Origin: an uncultured Chloracidobacterium sp.
Lineage (GTDB): Bacteria > Acidobacteriota > Blastocatellia > Chloracidobacteriales > Chloracidobacteriaceae
Reading direction: 5' to 3'
NCBI GenBank assembly: GCA_937966115.1
Contig: CALCKX010000008.1
Coordinates: 1 to 50,027 of the forward strand
Length of the DNA: 50,027 nucleotides
Below are positions 17,459 through 25,583 of this stretch, one piece after another (position 1 is the first letter of the stretch; each line of letters starts with the position of its first letter). The notes under the pieces are model-generated. The model worked only from the letters and a program-made list of their open reading frames with translations. It was not told the DNA's origin and did no database searches. A program made the translations under genes and the position numbers.

Positions 17459-18205
17459 ATGTCAGCGCCTGTCACAACACCACCCAGCTCATCAGCCGGA
17501 CTGATGAGCATTGAAGCGTTTCTCGAATATGGCGAGCCGGACGAGCGTTATGAGCTAGCGCGCGGGGTCCCGGTCAAAATGCCTTCACCCGCCGTCTTAC
17601 ACCAAGTGATTTGCTTCGCCTTCGCCGGTCATCTCAGCCGGGCGGTCGCGCGCTTCGGGCTGCCCTACACGGTAACGGCGATTGGTCTCCAGACCGAAGA
17701 CCTGACGGTGCGCATCCCGGACATCTTGGTCTGCTACCAGGCGGACATTGAAGCGAACATAGCGGGCAAAAACGAGGGGCTGGCGCGGCTCGGGCAGGAA
17801 GTCGCGCTCGTCGTCGAGGTGGTCAGCCAAAACTGGCGCGATGACTATCGGGACAAGCGCCGCGAGTACGCCCAGCGCGGCGTTCCAGAATACCTCATTA
17901 TCGACCCGTATCGGGAACGCATCATCGTCAACCACGCGCCTGATACCGCGCAGGGTCGGTATCAGCGCGAGGTCGCCTACGGCAAGGGCGAGGCGCTTCG
18001 CCTTGCCTCCATCCCCGGATTGACTCTGTCTGTGGATCGCGTTCTCGCCGGCGAGACGCTGGAAGACGCGCTTGCCAAAGATGTTCAGCAACTCCAGACC
18101 GAACAGGCCCGCGCCGAAGCCGAGCGCCAGGTTAGGCAATTGCTGGAGGAAGAGCTGAATCGCCTCCGCGCTCAACTCGGGCGCGGAGGCGATACATCCC
18201 CCTGA
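17459..18205 (+). CDS. Uma2-family PD-(D/E)XK nuclease-like protein
   Basis: The ATG at 17459 has AGGGAGA about eight bases upstream and is preferred over an extended frame from 17393. The 248-residue product has the Uma2 arrangement: YELARG with an acidic residue, then D88 in VRIPDILV, E120 in ALVVEVVS and K133 in the following DKRREYA helix. These residues make the PD-(D/E)XK metal site, so it may be active. The C-terminal 40 residues form a charged coiled coil. Uma2 proteins are abundant in cyanobacteria and other environmental phyla, often in many copies; their target is not established. It is not accompanied by a methylase or toxin partner. Confidence 0.85.
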   Translation: MSAPVTTPPSSSAGLMSIEAFLEYGEPDERYELARGVPVKMPSPAVLHQVICFAFAGHLSRAVARFGLPYTVTAIGLQTEDLTVRIPDILVCYQADIEANIAGKNEGLARLGQEVALVVEVVSQNWRDDYRDKRREYAQRGVPEYLIIDPYRERIIVNHAPDTAQGRYQREVAYGKGEALRLASIPGLTLSVDRVLAGETLEDALAKDVQQLQTEQARAEAERQVRQLLEEELNRLRAQLGRGGDTSP

Positions 18206-18242
18206 TACGCCGCCCATCCCTCGACTCTTCACAACGAAAAGC

Positions 18243-18557
18243 ATGGACTTCCGTTTCCAAAGACGCGACGTCTTCTTCGTCCTCATCGTCGCCCTGGTCA
18301 TTGCCGGTCTGGCCTACCTTTCCAGCACCAGCAAGCGGCCGCGCCCGGTCGCCGCCGTCTGCGATACTTCACGTCAAAAGCCGGAGTTGCCTGTCCGCGA
18401 ACGACGCGGGCAGTGCCTAAGCTGTCACGATCCCCATCAGGGCGCCGCCATTAGCCATCGCCTCCAGGCAACGCATCCGCAAAAATGGCTGGATGAAAAA
18501 TTCGCTTGCACCGGCTGCCATGCCATCGGTAAACCCACGGTTGCCAGAGCGCCTTAG
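18243..18557 (+). CDS. small membrane-anchored diheme c-type cytochrome-like protein
   Basis: This 104-residue protein has an N-terminal hydrophobic anchor at about 10-27, oriented so that the rest is outside the cytoplasm. Two CxxCH haem c motifs follow: C58-L-S-C61-H62 and C89-T-G-C92-H93. The first lies in a [10 protein letters not shown] context typical of doubled-CXXCH multihaem domains. A further histidine, in ATHPQKW, could be a distal ligand. Its electron partners are unknown. It sits 37 bp after Uma2 and just before an aldehyde dehydrogenase gene. No strong ribosome binding site is visible. Confidence 0.7.
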   Translation: MDFRFQRRDVFFVLIVALVIAGLAYLSSTSKRPRPVAAVCDTSRQKPELPVRERRGQCLSCHDPHQGAAISHRLQATHPQKWLDEKFACTGCHAIGKPTVARAP

Positions 18558-18594
18558 CGCCCTTCATCATTTTCAGCGAGGATTCCCGACTTCC

Positions 18595-20133
18595 ATGCCA
18601 GCCAAAAAAGCCGCCAGCCCATCCGCTTCCGCGAAACAACAGCTCTGCCCGCCCCTCTACGCCAACTACATCAATGGCGAGTGGGTTCCATCCCGGAGCG
18701 GCGAGACCTTCGCCAACCATAATCCGGCCGACGCGCGCGACATCGTCGGCTACTTCCCGCGCTCGGTCGCCGAGGACGTTGACGCGGCTGTCGCCGCCGC
18801 CGCCGAAGCCTACCCCAAGTGGCGGCTCGTCCCGGCGCCCAAGCGGGCCGAATACATCTTTCGCGTCGGCGAAATCCTCATCCGCGACAAGGAAGCCATT
18901 TCGCGCGACATGACGCGGGAGATGGGCAAGACGCTCAAAGAAACTCGCGGCGACACGCAGGAAGCTATTGACATGGCTTATTTTGTCGCCGGCGAAGGCC
19001 GTCGTCTCTACGGTCAGACGACCACCTCGGAGTTGGCGAATAAGTTCGCCATGTCGGTACGCGACCCCATTGGCGTCTGCGGTCTTATCACCCCGTGGAA
19101 CTTCCCCATCGCGATTCCCTCGTGGAAAATTCTCCCGGCTGTCCTGTGCGGCAACACCGTGGTCATCAAGCCTGCCGAGGACACGCCGCTGTCGGTCTAT
19201 CGCTTTGTCAAAGCTTTCGAGGAAGCCGGCCTTCCGCCCGGCGTCGTCAACCTGGTGACTGGCTATGGCGAAGCGGCTGGCGCGCCGCTCGTTGTCCACC
19301 CGACAATTCGGCTTGTGTCATTCACCGGCTCAACGCAAGTCGGGCGCATCATCGCCATGCAAGCCGCCGACAAGGGCAAGAAGTGCAGCCTGGAGATGGG
19401 CGGCAAAAACGCTATCCTCGTCATGGACGACGCCAACCTCGAGCTTGCGGTCGAGGGCGCGGTCTGGGGCGCGTTTGGCACGGCCGGTCAGCGGTGCACG
19501 GCCGCCTCGCGACTCATCGTCCACAAAAAGGTGATCAAAAAGTTCACCCAGATGCTAGTGGAGCGCGCCAAGGCGCTCCGCCTCGGAAATGGCCTCGACG
19601 CCGCCACCGATGTCGGCCCCGTCATCAACCAAGACCAGCTCGAGCGGGTGCTGGGCTACATCGACATTGGTCGCTCGCGCGACAAGGCCAAGCTGCTCTG
19701 CGGCGGCGAGCGCGTCGCCGACGGCGATCTGGCCCATGGCTACTTCATCGCCCCAACCGTCTTCGGCGATGTCGCGCCCGACGCGACCATCGCCCAGGAA
19801 GAAATCTTCGGCCCGGTCACGGCCATCATTCCCTGCCAGGACTTTGAAGACGCCATTGGCATCGCCAACGGCGTTGGCTACGGGCTGTCGGCCTCGATCT
19901 ACACCGGCGATGTCAACCGCGCCTTTCGCGCCATGCGCGACATCGAGGCCGGCATCTGCTACGTCAACGCCCCGACCATCGGCGCTGAGGTTCACCTGCC
20001 GTTTGGCGGCATCAAGGGCACCGGCAACGGGCACCGCGAAGGCGGCTTGCAGGCCTTTGACATTTTCTCGGAGTGGAAAACGCTCTACGTTGATTTCAGC
20101 GGTCGGCTCCAAAAAGCCCAAATCGCCGACTGA
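18595..20133 (+). CDS. NAD(P)-dependent aldehyde dehydrogenase
   Basis: This enzyme oxidises an aldehyde to the carboxylate. The start MPAKKAAS at 18595 gives 512 residues; the open frame extends 102 bases upstream into the diheme gene, so that extension is rejected. The catalytic cysteine C301 (GQRCTAASR) and general base E267 (LEMGGKN) have the family spacing of 34. The cofactor motif FTGSTQVG and the proton-relay motif PWNFP are present. The C-terminal [10 protein letters not shown] fits the large branch of semialdehyde dehydrogenases (alpha-ketoglutaric semialdehyde type), but the substrate is uncertain. Confidence 0.9.
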   Translation: MPAKKAASPSASAKQQLCPPLYANYINGEWVPSRSGETFANHNPADARDIVGYFPRSVAEDVDAAVAAAAEAYPKWRLVPAPKRAEYIFRVGEILIRDKEAISRDMTREMGKTLKETRGDTQEAIDMAYFVAGEGRRLYGQTTTSELANKFAMSVRDPIGVCGLITPWNFPIAIPSWKILPAVLCGNTVVIKPAEDTPLSVYRFVKAFEEAGLPPGVVNLVTGYGEAAGAPLVVHPTIRLVSFTGSTQVGRIIAMQAADKGKKCSLEMGGKNAILVMDDANLELAVEGAVWGAFGTAGQRCTAASRLIVHKKVIKKFTQMLVERAKALRLGNGLDAATDVGPVINQDQLERVLGYIDIGRSRDKAKLLCGGERVADGDLAHGYFIAPTVFGDVAPDATIAQEEIFGPVTAIIPCQDFEDAIGIANGVGYGLSASIYTGDVNRAFRAMRDIEAGICYVNAPTIGAEVHLPFGGIKGTGNGHREGGLQAFDIFSEWKTLYVDFSGRLQKAQIAD

Positions 20134-20210
20134 CCATCCCTGACGGGGACAGCGCGGGCGCGGAACGCCCATCCGCCCCCGCGCGCATTCCTTTACGGAG
20201 GCATCATCCC

Positions 20211-20891
20211 ATGGCTGGACAACGCGCTGAACTAACGGCAAACAACCTAACGGTCGCAGGCTACTTGAGCGTTCCGGCGTCAGGCGGCCCCGGCGTCATC
20301 GTCTTACAGGAATGGTGGGGGCTGGTGCCCCACATCGAAGCGGTCGCCGACCGCTTCGCGGCGGCCGGCTACGCGGCCTTCGCGCCAGACCTTTACGAAG
20401 GCAAAGCGACCGCCTCGCCAGATGAGGCCGGCAAGCTCATGATGGCGCTCAACATCGGCGCGACGGCGGAACGCCTGCGGGCGGTCGTCCAGGGGCTGCT
20501 GGCGCACCCGGCCACGCAGGGCCATCCCAAAGTCGGCATCATCGGCTTCTGCATGGGCGGGCAGTTGGCGCTCTACGCCGCTTGCGATAACCCGGACATC
20601 GGCGCCTGCGTGGACTTCTACGGCATTCACCCGAATGTCAAGCCTGATTTCGCCAAGCTATCCGCCCCCGTGCTGGGGCTGTTCGCGGAAAAAGACGCCT
20701 TCGTGACGCCGGAAGCCGTCGCCGGGCTGCGAAACGAGCTTGACCATTACGGGAAAGCCTATGAATTCCACACCTATCCTGGCACGGACCATGCCTTTTT
20801 CAACGATACGCGGCCGGAAGTCTATCAGGCGGACGCCGCTTATGACGCTTGGGATCGGGTTCAACGCTTTTTCAAAGCGCACTTGCCATAG
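20211..20891 (+). CDS. dienelactone hydrolase family alpha/beta hydrolase
   Basis: This 226-residue protein carries the cysteine-type triad C114 (GFCMGG), D162 (EKDAFV) and H194 (GTDHAFF). The N-terminal strand GVIVLQEWWGL supplies the oxyanion region. True dienelactone hydrolases open muconolactone-pathway lactones, but many homologues are general carboxylesterases. No aromatic degradation genes are nearby, so an esterase or lactonase role is more cautious. GGAGG at about 20197-20201 serves as ribosome binding site. It lies 77 bp after the aldehyde dehydrogenase. Confidence 0.88.
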   Translation: MAGQRAELTANNLTVAGYLSVPASGGPGVIVLQEWWGLVPHIEAVADRFAAAGYAAFAPDLYEGKATASPDEAGKLMMALNIGATAERLRAVVQGLLAHPATQGHPKVGIIGFCMGGQLALYAACDNPDIGACVDFYGIHPNVKPDFAKLSAPVLGLFAEKDAFVTPEAVAGLRNELDHYGKAYEFHTYPGTDHAFFNDTRPEVYQADAAYDAWDRVQRFFKAHLP

Positions 20892-20922
20892 CCGTTTGGC
20901 CGTTACTTTTGACGGGGGAACT

Positions 20923-21339
20923 ATGTCATTCAACAAAATCATCATCTACGGCCACCTCGGACGCGATCCGGAAATGCGCTACACCACCCAGGGAGTGGCG
21001 GTTTGCACCTTCTCGGTGGCGACCAGCGAGCGCAAAAAGGGGCAAGGCGACGGCGAGCCGACGGAAACCACCACATGGTTTCGCATTACGGCCTGGCGCA
21101 ACCTGGCCGAAACGGCCAACAAATTTCTCAAGAAAGGCAGCCCGGTTTACATCGAAGGGCGACTGGCCTCCCGCGAGTGGACCGACAACGAAGGCACGAA
21201 GCGAACCTCGCTAGAGGTGACCGCCACGGAGCTGCACCTTATGGGCAGCCGCGCCGATAACGAAGCGCGGTCCGAGCGGGCGGCCGCTGGCGGAGCGGCC
21301 CCCGAAGAGGCCGTGCAGGACAACGACGTTCCTTTCTGA
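20923..21339 (+). CDS. ssb: single-stranded DNA-binding protein
   Basis: This 138-residue protein binds ssDNA in replication, repair and recombination, normally as a tetramer. The OB fold covers about residues 1-110, with the family motifs NKIIIYGHLGRDPEMRY and TTWFRITAWRNLAE. A short linker leads to the acidic tip DNDVPF, which recruits partner proteins. The start is set by GGGGGAA just upstream; the frame extends back into the hydrolase gene, but that part is not used. No ribosomal protein genes flank it, unlike the rpsF-ssb-rpsR arrangement. Confidence 0.95.
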   Translation: MSFNKIIIYGHLGRDPEMRYTTQGVAVCTFSVATSERKKGQGDGEPTETTTWFRITAWRNLAETANKFLKKGSPVYIEGRLASREWTDNEGTKRTSLEVTATELHLMGSRADNEARSERAAAGGAAPEEAVQDNDVPF

Positions 21340-21438
21340 CATTCGCCCTGCCGCGCCCGCTCAGCGACCGCCGCCGGACAGCCATCCTTCCCTGGATACG
21401 ATGGTCGCCGTCCAGGCGGACGCTCGGCTTCGCCCGCC

Positions 21439-23136
21439 ATGCCAGATCATCCGCCGGACCTGACGAAACCGACCGCCGGACAGGTCGCCTTCCTGGCGCT
21501 GGCCTGCGGCTTCGCTTTTTTCTGGCAGCTTGGCAGCTTAGGATTGCTCGGCCCGGATGAGCCGCGCTACGCCCAAGTCGCCCGCGAGATGTGGGAACGC
21601 GGGGATTGGGTCACGCCGACGCTGGGCGGAACGACTTGGCTTGAAAAGCCGGCGCTCCTCTACTGGCTCATCGGACTGAGCTATCAACTGACTGGCTACA
21701 ACGAGTGGGGCGCCCGGCTGCCGTCAGCCGTCGCCGCGACCCTGACGGCGCTGGCGCTGGGCGCAGCGCTTCCCGTCCGCCTTGGCTGGTCGGCCGCCGT
21801 CATCGCGGTCACCAATCCATTGCTGCTTGCCTTTGGGCGGGCAGCTACCTTTGAAGCTATTCTCACGCTAGCTGTTACAAGCTCGATACTCATGTTCCAC
21901 ATGAGTTTAGAGGCGGCGCGCCAGGGCCGAGCGCTGGCGGCCGCCGGCGCTCGGCGGCTGTTTTACGCATCGCTTGGCGTCGGCTTGCTGGCCAAGGGCC
22001 TTGCCGGACTCGTTCTGCCGCTGGGGAGCCTCGCGCTCTACGCGCTCCTCGCGCCGGAGATTCGGCGACACCCTCGACAAACGCTACGCGCTCTGCGACC
22101 TCTGACCGGCAGCCTCATTCTTCTCGGCGTAGCGGGCGCTTGGTACATTCCGGTCATCGCGCAACACGGCTGGGCGTTCATCGAAGAGTTCTTCATCGCC
22201 CATCACTTTCAGCGATTCGCCTCCAATCGGTTTCGGCATCCCGGCCCCGCCTACTACTATGCGCCAATCGTTCTCGCCGGGCTGTTGCCCTGGACGCCAT
22301 TTTTGCTGGCCGGCTTATGCCACAGCCTCTTCGCCATTTTTACGCCATCGGCCGCGGCGACGGATTCGGAAAGCGCCTCGCTTCACGCTCCCGCATCGCT
22401 CGTCAGGCTTGCTTTATGCAGCTTCAGCTTTCCTATCCTGTTTTTCAGCGCATCCGGCTCAAAGCTTCCCGGTTACATCCTTCCGGCAATCCCGTTCGCC
22501 AGCATCCTGGCGGCGTATGGGCTATGGAAGCTATCTGACCGGATGCGGATTGCATGCCTCGCCATCGCCGGGCTGAGTCAGGTCGGACTTTATATTGGAC
22601 TTCAGATATTTATCCACAAAACACTGTCTGAACAAACTTTGAGCCTAGCTAAGCTCTTGCCGGGCGGATTGCTGATCATCGCGCTCGGCGCGAGCGCCAT
22701 CTATGCCAGGCAGCTGACGCAGGCCGTTGTCAGACTTGCGAGCGTCATGCTCGCGCTCGTCATTTGGCTGACAACTTACTTCCCTCTGATTGAGCTAAAA
22801 TTTTCAACCAAAGCGCTTAGCCCAATTATCGCCCGCGCGTCCCGCCCGGGCGAGAAGGTCGCCTTCTTTCACTGCCGGGAGTATGCGCCCGTGTTCTACA
22901 ACCCGGCGCAAATGACCTGTTGCGACGCCGCGCGAGAGCCAAGCCAGCTACCTGACCTCGCGGCCGTCGAAGCGGAAGTCGCCCGGCGCGGCGCGCTCCT
23001 AGTGGTCTTCCCGCAGGGCAAGCGGAGCGACCTGGCAACCTCCAGCGCGTACGCCTTCGAGTCGCTTGGCGAGGCGGGACGCTTCGCGCTGGCGCGGGTC
23101 GCTTCAGCCCAAGCGGGAGAAGGCGGTCACGACTGA
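21439..23136 (+). CDS. ArnT/GT39-like membrane glycosyltransferase
   Basis: This 565-residue polytopic protein has about ten to twelve hydrophobic segments. The first periplasmic loop holds the diagnostic acidic pair in LGPDEPRYAQVAREM, the catalytic loop of PMT/ArnT (GT39) transferases that use polyprenyl-phosphate sugars. The C-terminal 110 residues form a soluble periplasmic domain. A role in modifying lipid A, glycans or proteins is an inference. AT-rich codon stretches lie at about 21840-21905 and 22590-22660. The 3' end overlaps the convergent nucleotidyltransferase gene by 33 bp. Confidence 0.88.
   Translation: MPDHPPDLTKPTAGQVAFLALACGFAFFWQLGSLGLLGPDEPRYAQVAREMWERGDWVTPTLGGTTWLEKPALLYWLIGLSYQLTGYNEWGARLPSAVAATLTALALGAALPVRLGWSAAVIAVTNPLLLAFGRAATFEAILTLAVTSSILMFHMSLEAARQGRALAAAGARRLFYASLGVGLLAKGLAGLVLPLGSLALYALLAPEIRRHPRQTLRALRPLTGSLILLGVAGAWYIPVIAQHGWAFIEEFFIAHHFQRFASNRFRHPGPAYYYAPIVLAGLLPWTPFLLAGLCHSLFAIFTPSAAATDSESASLHAPASLVRLALCSFSFPILFFSASGSKLPGYILPAIPFASILAAYGLWKLSDRMRIACLAIAGLSQVGLYIGLQIFIHKTLSEQTLSLAKLLPGGLLIIALGASAIYARQLTQAVVRLASVMLALVIWLTTYFPLIELKFSTKALSPIIARASRPGEKVAFFHCREYAPVFYNPAQMTCCDAAREPSQLPDLAAVEAEVARRGALLVVFPQGKRSDLATSSAYAFESLGEAGRFALARVASAQAGEGGHD
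22610..22618 (+). other. exact DnaA-box 9-mer
   Basis: TTATCCACA, the consensus DnaA box, lies inside the glycosyltransferase gene, in an AT-rich patch. It is one of four exact copies in the window. Function as a DnaA binding site is inferred. Confidence 0.4.
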
Positions 23137-24120
23137 CTTATCGCCTAGGACGACGTTGTGTAACACGCTGCTTGATCCGACGTGCGCCCCGCGCCCAATG
23201 ATCGAGGATGAGATGATCGCGCCCGCGGCAATCCGCGCGCCGGCCAAAACGACGCTGTCCGTGATCTGAGCGCCGTCTTCCAGGTAACAGTTAGAGCCAA
23301 TGACAGAGCGCGTCACCGATACGCCAGGCTTGAGCGTTGCCCCAGAATCCACCGCCGAGCCGTCCGGCGTCAACTGTGGCGCTGACTCTGGAGGATAGCG
23401 CCGCAGCCGTCCGCTGAGGACATCCGCATTTGCCTGCCGGTAGCGCTCCGGCGTGCCAATATCCAGCCAGTAGGCGTTTGTCACTTCGCCGTAAAGGGGC
23501 AGCCCAGAGGTCAGCAAGCGCGGAAAAAGATCATACTCAAACGAATACTCGCAGCCTTCCGGAATCAAATCCAAAACCTCCGGTTCGAGCATATAAATAC
23601 CGGCGTTAATTGATTTTGTATTTGTCGCTCCTGGGGCTGGCTTCTCGTAAAACCGCTGAATGCGCCCCTCATCGTCAAGCTCGACGACGCCATAGGCGCG
23701 CGTATCCTCCACGTTGACCAGCACTAGGGTCGCGGCCGCTCGCCGCGCGCGATGGCGACTCAGCAGCGGGCGCAGGTCAATGTCTGTCAGGATGTCGCCG
23801 TTGAGCACGATGAGCGTTCCCTTCGCGCGCGACCGGACATTGCGCATCGCGCCGGCGGTTCCAAGCGGCTGCGGCTCGACGACCGTCTGCACGCTCACGC
23901 CGCCAAGCTCGTCGCGCGTCAAGGTCTCCTCGATCTTGCGCGGCTGATAGGACAGACTCAGCAAAACCTCCATCGCGCCATCCACGTTTAGCGGGCGCAG
24001 CAGGTCGAGCTGATAGTAGATAAAGGGCCGGTTGACGATGGGCACAATCGGCTTGGGGGTATGCAGCGTGAGCGGTCGCAAGCGCGTTCCCTTGCCGCCA
24101 GCCAAAATGAGGGTTTGCAT
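23104..24120 (-). CDS. NDP-sugar pyrophosphorylase (mannose-1-phosphate guanylyltransferase-like)
   Basis: This 338-residue cytosolic enzyme would join a sugar 1-phosphate to a nucleotide. The nucleotide-binding signature LAGGKGTRLRPLT lies at residues 5-17, followed by the TPKPIVPIVNRP motif. The C-terminal 90 residues are a left-handed beta helix of hexapeptide repeats (SGATLKPGVSV, IGSNCYLEDGAQI). This is the GMPPB/ManC-like arrangement, but glucose 1-phosphate specificity cannot be excluded. AGGAAGGA precedes the ATG. It overlaps the convergent glycosyltransferase, and both may serve glycan synthesis. Confidence 0.85.
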   Translation of the reverse strand: MQTLILAGGKGTRLRPLTLHTPKPIVPIVNRPFIYYQLDLLRPLNVDGAMEVLLSLSYQPRKIEETLTRDELGGVSVQTVVEPQPLGTAGAMRNVRSRAKGTLIVLNGDILTDIDLRPLLSRHRARRAAATLVLVNVEDTRAYGVVELDDEGRIQRFYEKPAPGATNTKSINAGIYMLEPEVLDLIPEGCEYSFEYDLFPRLLTSGLPLYGEVTNAYWLDIGTPERYRQANADVLSGRLRRYPPESAPQLTPDGSAVDSGATLKPGVSVTRSVIGSNCYLEDGAQITDSVVLAGARIAAGAIISSSIIGRGAHVGSSSVLHNVVLGDKSVVTAFSRLG

Positions 24121-24173
24121 GGGTCCTTCCTGTCGGCTGCGCCTGTGCAGGCGATGCCGCCGCGAGAATCAAA

Positions 24174-24202
24174 TTGTGACGCGCCCAGAAACGAAGTACA
24201 CT
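24174..24202 (+). promoter_or_regulatory. sigma70-like promoter for the 36-residue peptide gene
   Basis: TTGTGA (24174-24179) and TACACT (24197-24202) match the -35 and -10 consensus at four of six positions each, with a 17-bp spacer. It lies 45 bp before a small open frame with its own ribosome binding site, and points away from the divergent nucleotidyltransferase gene. Confidence 0.45.
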
Positions 24203-24246
24203 ACTAGTGCGTCCGCCGAATCGCCAACTGTGAGACGAGGCTTGTT

Positions 24247-24357
24247 ATGTGGAATGTCCTCGGTCAAATTCTCTCCGTTCTCGGTTTTTTTACCCTAACT
24301 GTGGGTAGCCTGTTTGGCATCGCCTACGTATCGCACTTGCTTTCGCGGGGGCAGTAG
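24247..24357 (+). CDS. 36-residue single-pass membrane peptide
   Basis: The frame starts MWNVLGQILSVLGFF and ends HLLSRGQ. It has one hydrophobic segment (about residues 5-30) and a short basic tail, so it should insert as a single membrane helix. GAGG at 24237-24240 is six bases before the ATG, and a plausible promoter lies just upstream. It fills an otherwise empty gap between the divergent nucleotidyltransferase gene and convergent xerD. It resembles no family I recognise; small stress-related or regulatory membrane peptides have this form. A long hairpin follows the stop. Confidence 0.5.
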   Translation: MWNVLGQILSVLGFFTLTVGSLFGIAYVSHLLSRGQ

Positions 24358-24382
24358 GCGCCGCCTTCATCGCCCAGCCGCT

Positions 24383-24433
24383 CGCCAAGGCTAACAGCGC
24401 GCGCTTCGCGCAACTCCGCTGTCAGCCTTGGCG
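24383..24433. terminator. 17-bp hairpin between the small peptide gene and xerD
   Basis: Arms 24383-24399 and 24417-24433 pair over 17 positions with a single G-T wobble and a 17-base loop. It lies between convergent reading frames and has no U-tract on either side. It probably acts as a bidirectional transcript end. Confidence 0.5.
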
Positions 24434-24440
24434 CATTGCG

Positions 24441-25322
24441 TCAGCCGCGCGGATGGAACTTCCGATGGGTTTCCCGGAGTCGCTCCGAAGTGACATGGGT
24501 GTAGATTTGGGTTGTGGATAAGTCGCTATGACCCAACAACATCTGCACGGAGCGCAGGTCGGCGCCATGCTCCAGCAGGTGCGTCGCGAAGGTGTGCCGA
24601 ATCATATGCGGCGTCACCGTTCCGAGTCCGGCGCGCTGCCCATATTCGGAAACCATTCTCCAGCAGAGCTGTCGCGTCATCGGCTTGCCGCGCGATGTCA
24701 CAAACAAATACTGGCTGTCAGCATCCGCCTGTCGCGCCGCGCGGAAGCGCAAGTAGCGCGTCAGCGCCGCTAGCGCCGAGCGTCCGATGGGCACCTGGCG
24801 CTCCTTGCTGCCCTTTCCCAGGCAGGTCAGATAGCCGACATCCCGGTTGACATCGCCGATCTTGAGACCGCACAGCTCGGAGACCCGCAGCCCCGTGGCG
24901 TACAGCAACTCCAGCATGGCTCGGTCGCGGGCGCCGACTTCGGTAGCGATATCGGCCTGCTGAAAAAGTCGCTCGATTTCTTCCGGGGTCAGAAACTTGG
25001 GGAGCGTTTGCCAGCTCTTGGGCTGCGCCAGCGATACGGTCGGGTCGGTGCGCCGGTAGCCATCGAGCACCAGGAACTTGTAAAACCCGCGCGCCACCGT
25101 CAGCGCCCGCTCCACCGAGCGGGCGTTCAGCCCATCTGCAAACAGCGATTCCAGGAAGGCGGCCAGGTCTCCCCGCTCCAGCGTCAGCGGCTCCTTCTGC
25201 CGCTCGGCGGCAAAGCGGGAGAGCTTGGCCAAGTCGCGCCCGTAAGCCTCCAGGGTATTCGCCGACAGCCCGCGCTCGACCCGCAGGTACGCAAGAAACT
25301 CTTTGATGACATCCCGCGCCAT
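24441..25322 (-). CDS. xerD: tyrosine site-specific recombinase
   Basis: This 293-residue protein has the Xer size and layout: an N-terminal SAM-like core-binding domain (about 1-100) and a C-terminal catalytic domain. The catalytic residues are R146 (TGLRVSEL), K170, H239, R242 (HMIRHTFATHLLEHG), H265 (LLGHSDLSTTQ) and nucleophile Y274. The family resolves chromosome dimers at dif with XerC and FtsK. The lone position near parAB, rather than beside an integrated element, favours a housekeeping role. Whether it is formally XerC or XerD needs a tree. An exact DnaA-box 9-mer lies inside the gene at 24513-24521. Confidence 0.92.
   Translation of the reverse strand: MARDVIKEFLAYLRVERGLSANTLEAYGRDLAKLSRFAAERQKEPLTLERGDLAAFLESLFADGLNARSVERALTVARGFYKFLVLDGYRRTDPTVSLAQPKSWQTLPKFLTPEEIERLFQQADIATEVGARDRAMLELLYATGLRVSELCGLKIGDVNRDVGYLTCLGKGSKERQVPIGRSALAALTRYLRFRAARQADADSQYLFVTSRGKPMTRQLCWRMVSEYGQRAGLGTVTPHMIRHTFATHLLEHGADLRSVQMLLGHSDLSTTQIYTHVTSERLRETHRKFHPRG
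24513..24521 (-). other. exact DnaA-box 9-mer
   Basis: TTATCCACA is present on the minus strand within the 3' part of xerD. It is the second of three copies that fall within 3.7 kb. Confidence 0.4.
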
Positions 25323-25583
25323 AGCTTTACCTCTCCGGTGAATTCCCCTCGCGCCGCGGCGCCCGGGGAAAAGCGGCGGCGGACGCCGCCCAGCCGCGGC
25401 CCGCCCCGGGCGGGTCGCGGCTCTCAGCAGCCCGAGAAAGGGACTCGAAAGCGAGCGAGACGCTCGCGCCAGCCCTGCACGCTCGCGCCTGCACGCTCGC
25501 GGGGGTTGCCCCTGGCAGGCAGTTACGGTTTACTCGACTGAGCGGAAACATCCGGCCGCGTCCCCAACGCCACGCTTATCGCC
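25323..25583. other. structured 261-bp divergent intergenic region
   Basis: This spacer between divergent xerD and the 180-residue gene is very GC-rich and full of inverted repeats. A 15-bp stem with one wobble lies at 25392-25406/25408-25422, and a 7-bp stem with an AGA loop at 25451-25467. A tandem 14-bp repeat is at 25474-25501. I see no convincing promoter hexamers. No coding frame is supported. Confidence 0.5.
25474..25501. repeat. tandem 14-bp repeat, two units
   Basis: CCTGCACGCTCGCG occurs at 25474-25487 and immediately again at 25488-25501 with no mismatch. It lies between xerD and the divergent unknown gene. Confidence 0.85.

Noticed and set aside
17459-18205. Uma2 gene as part of a restriction or mobile element
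   Set aside because: No methylase, transposase, terminal repeats or integrase are next to it; Uma2 genes are often dispersed chromosomal singles.
24441-25322. XerD-like gene as the integrase of a mobile island
   Set aside because: Typical housekeeping Xer size and motifs, with no tRNA attachment site, phage genes or direct repeats flanking it.
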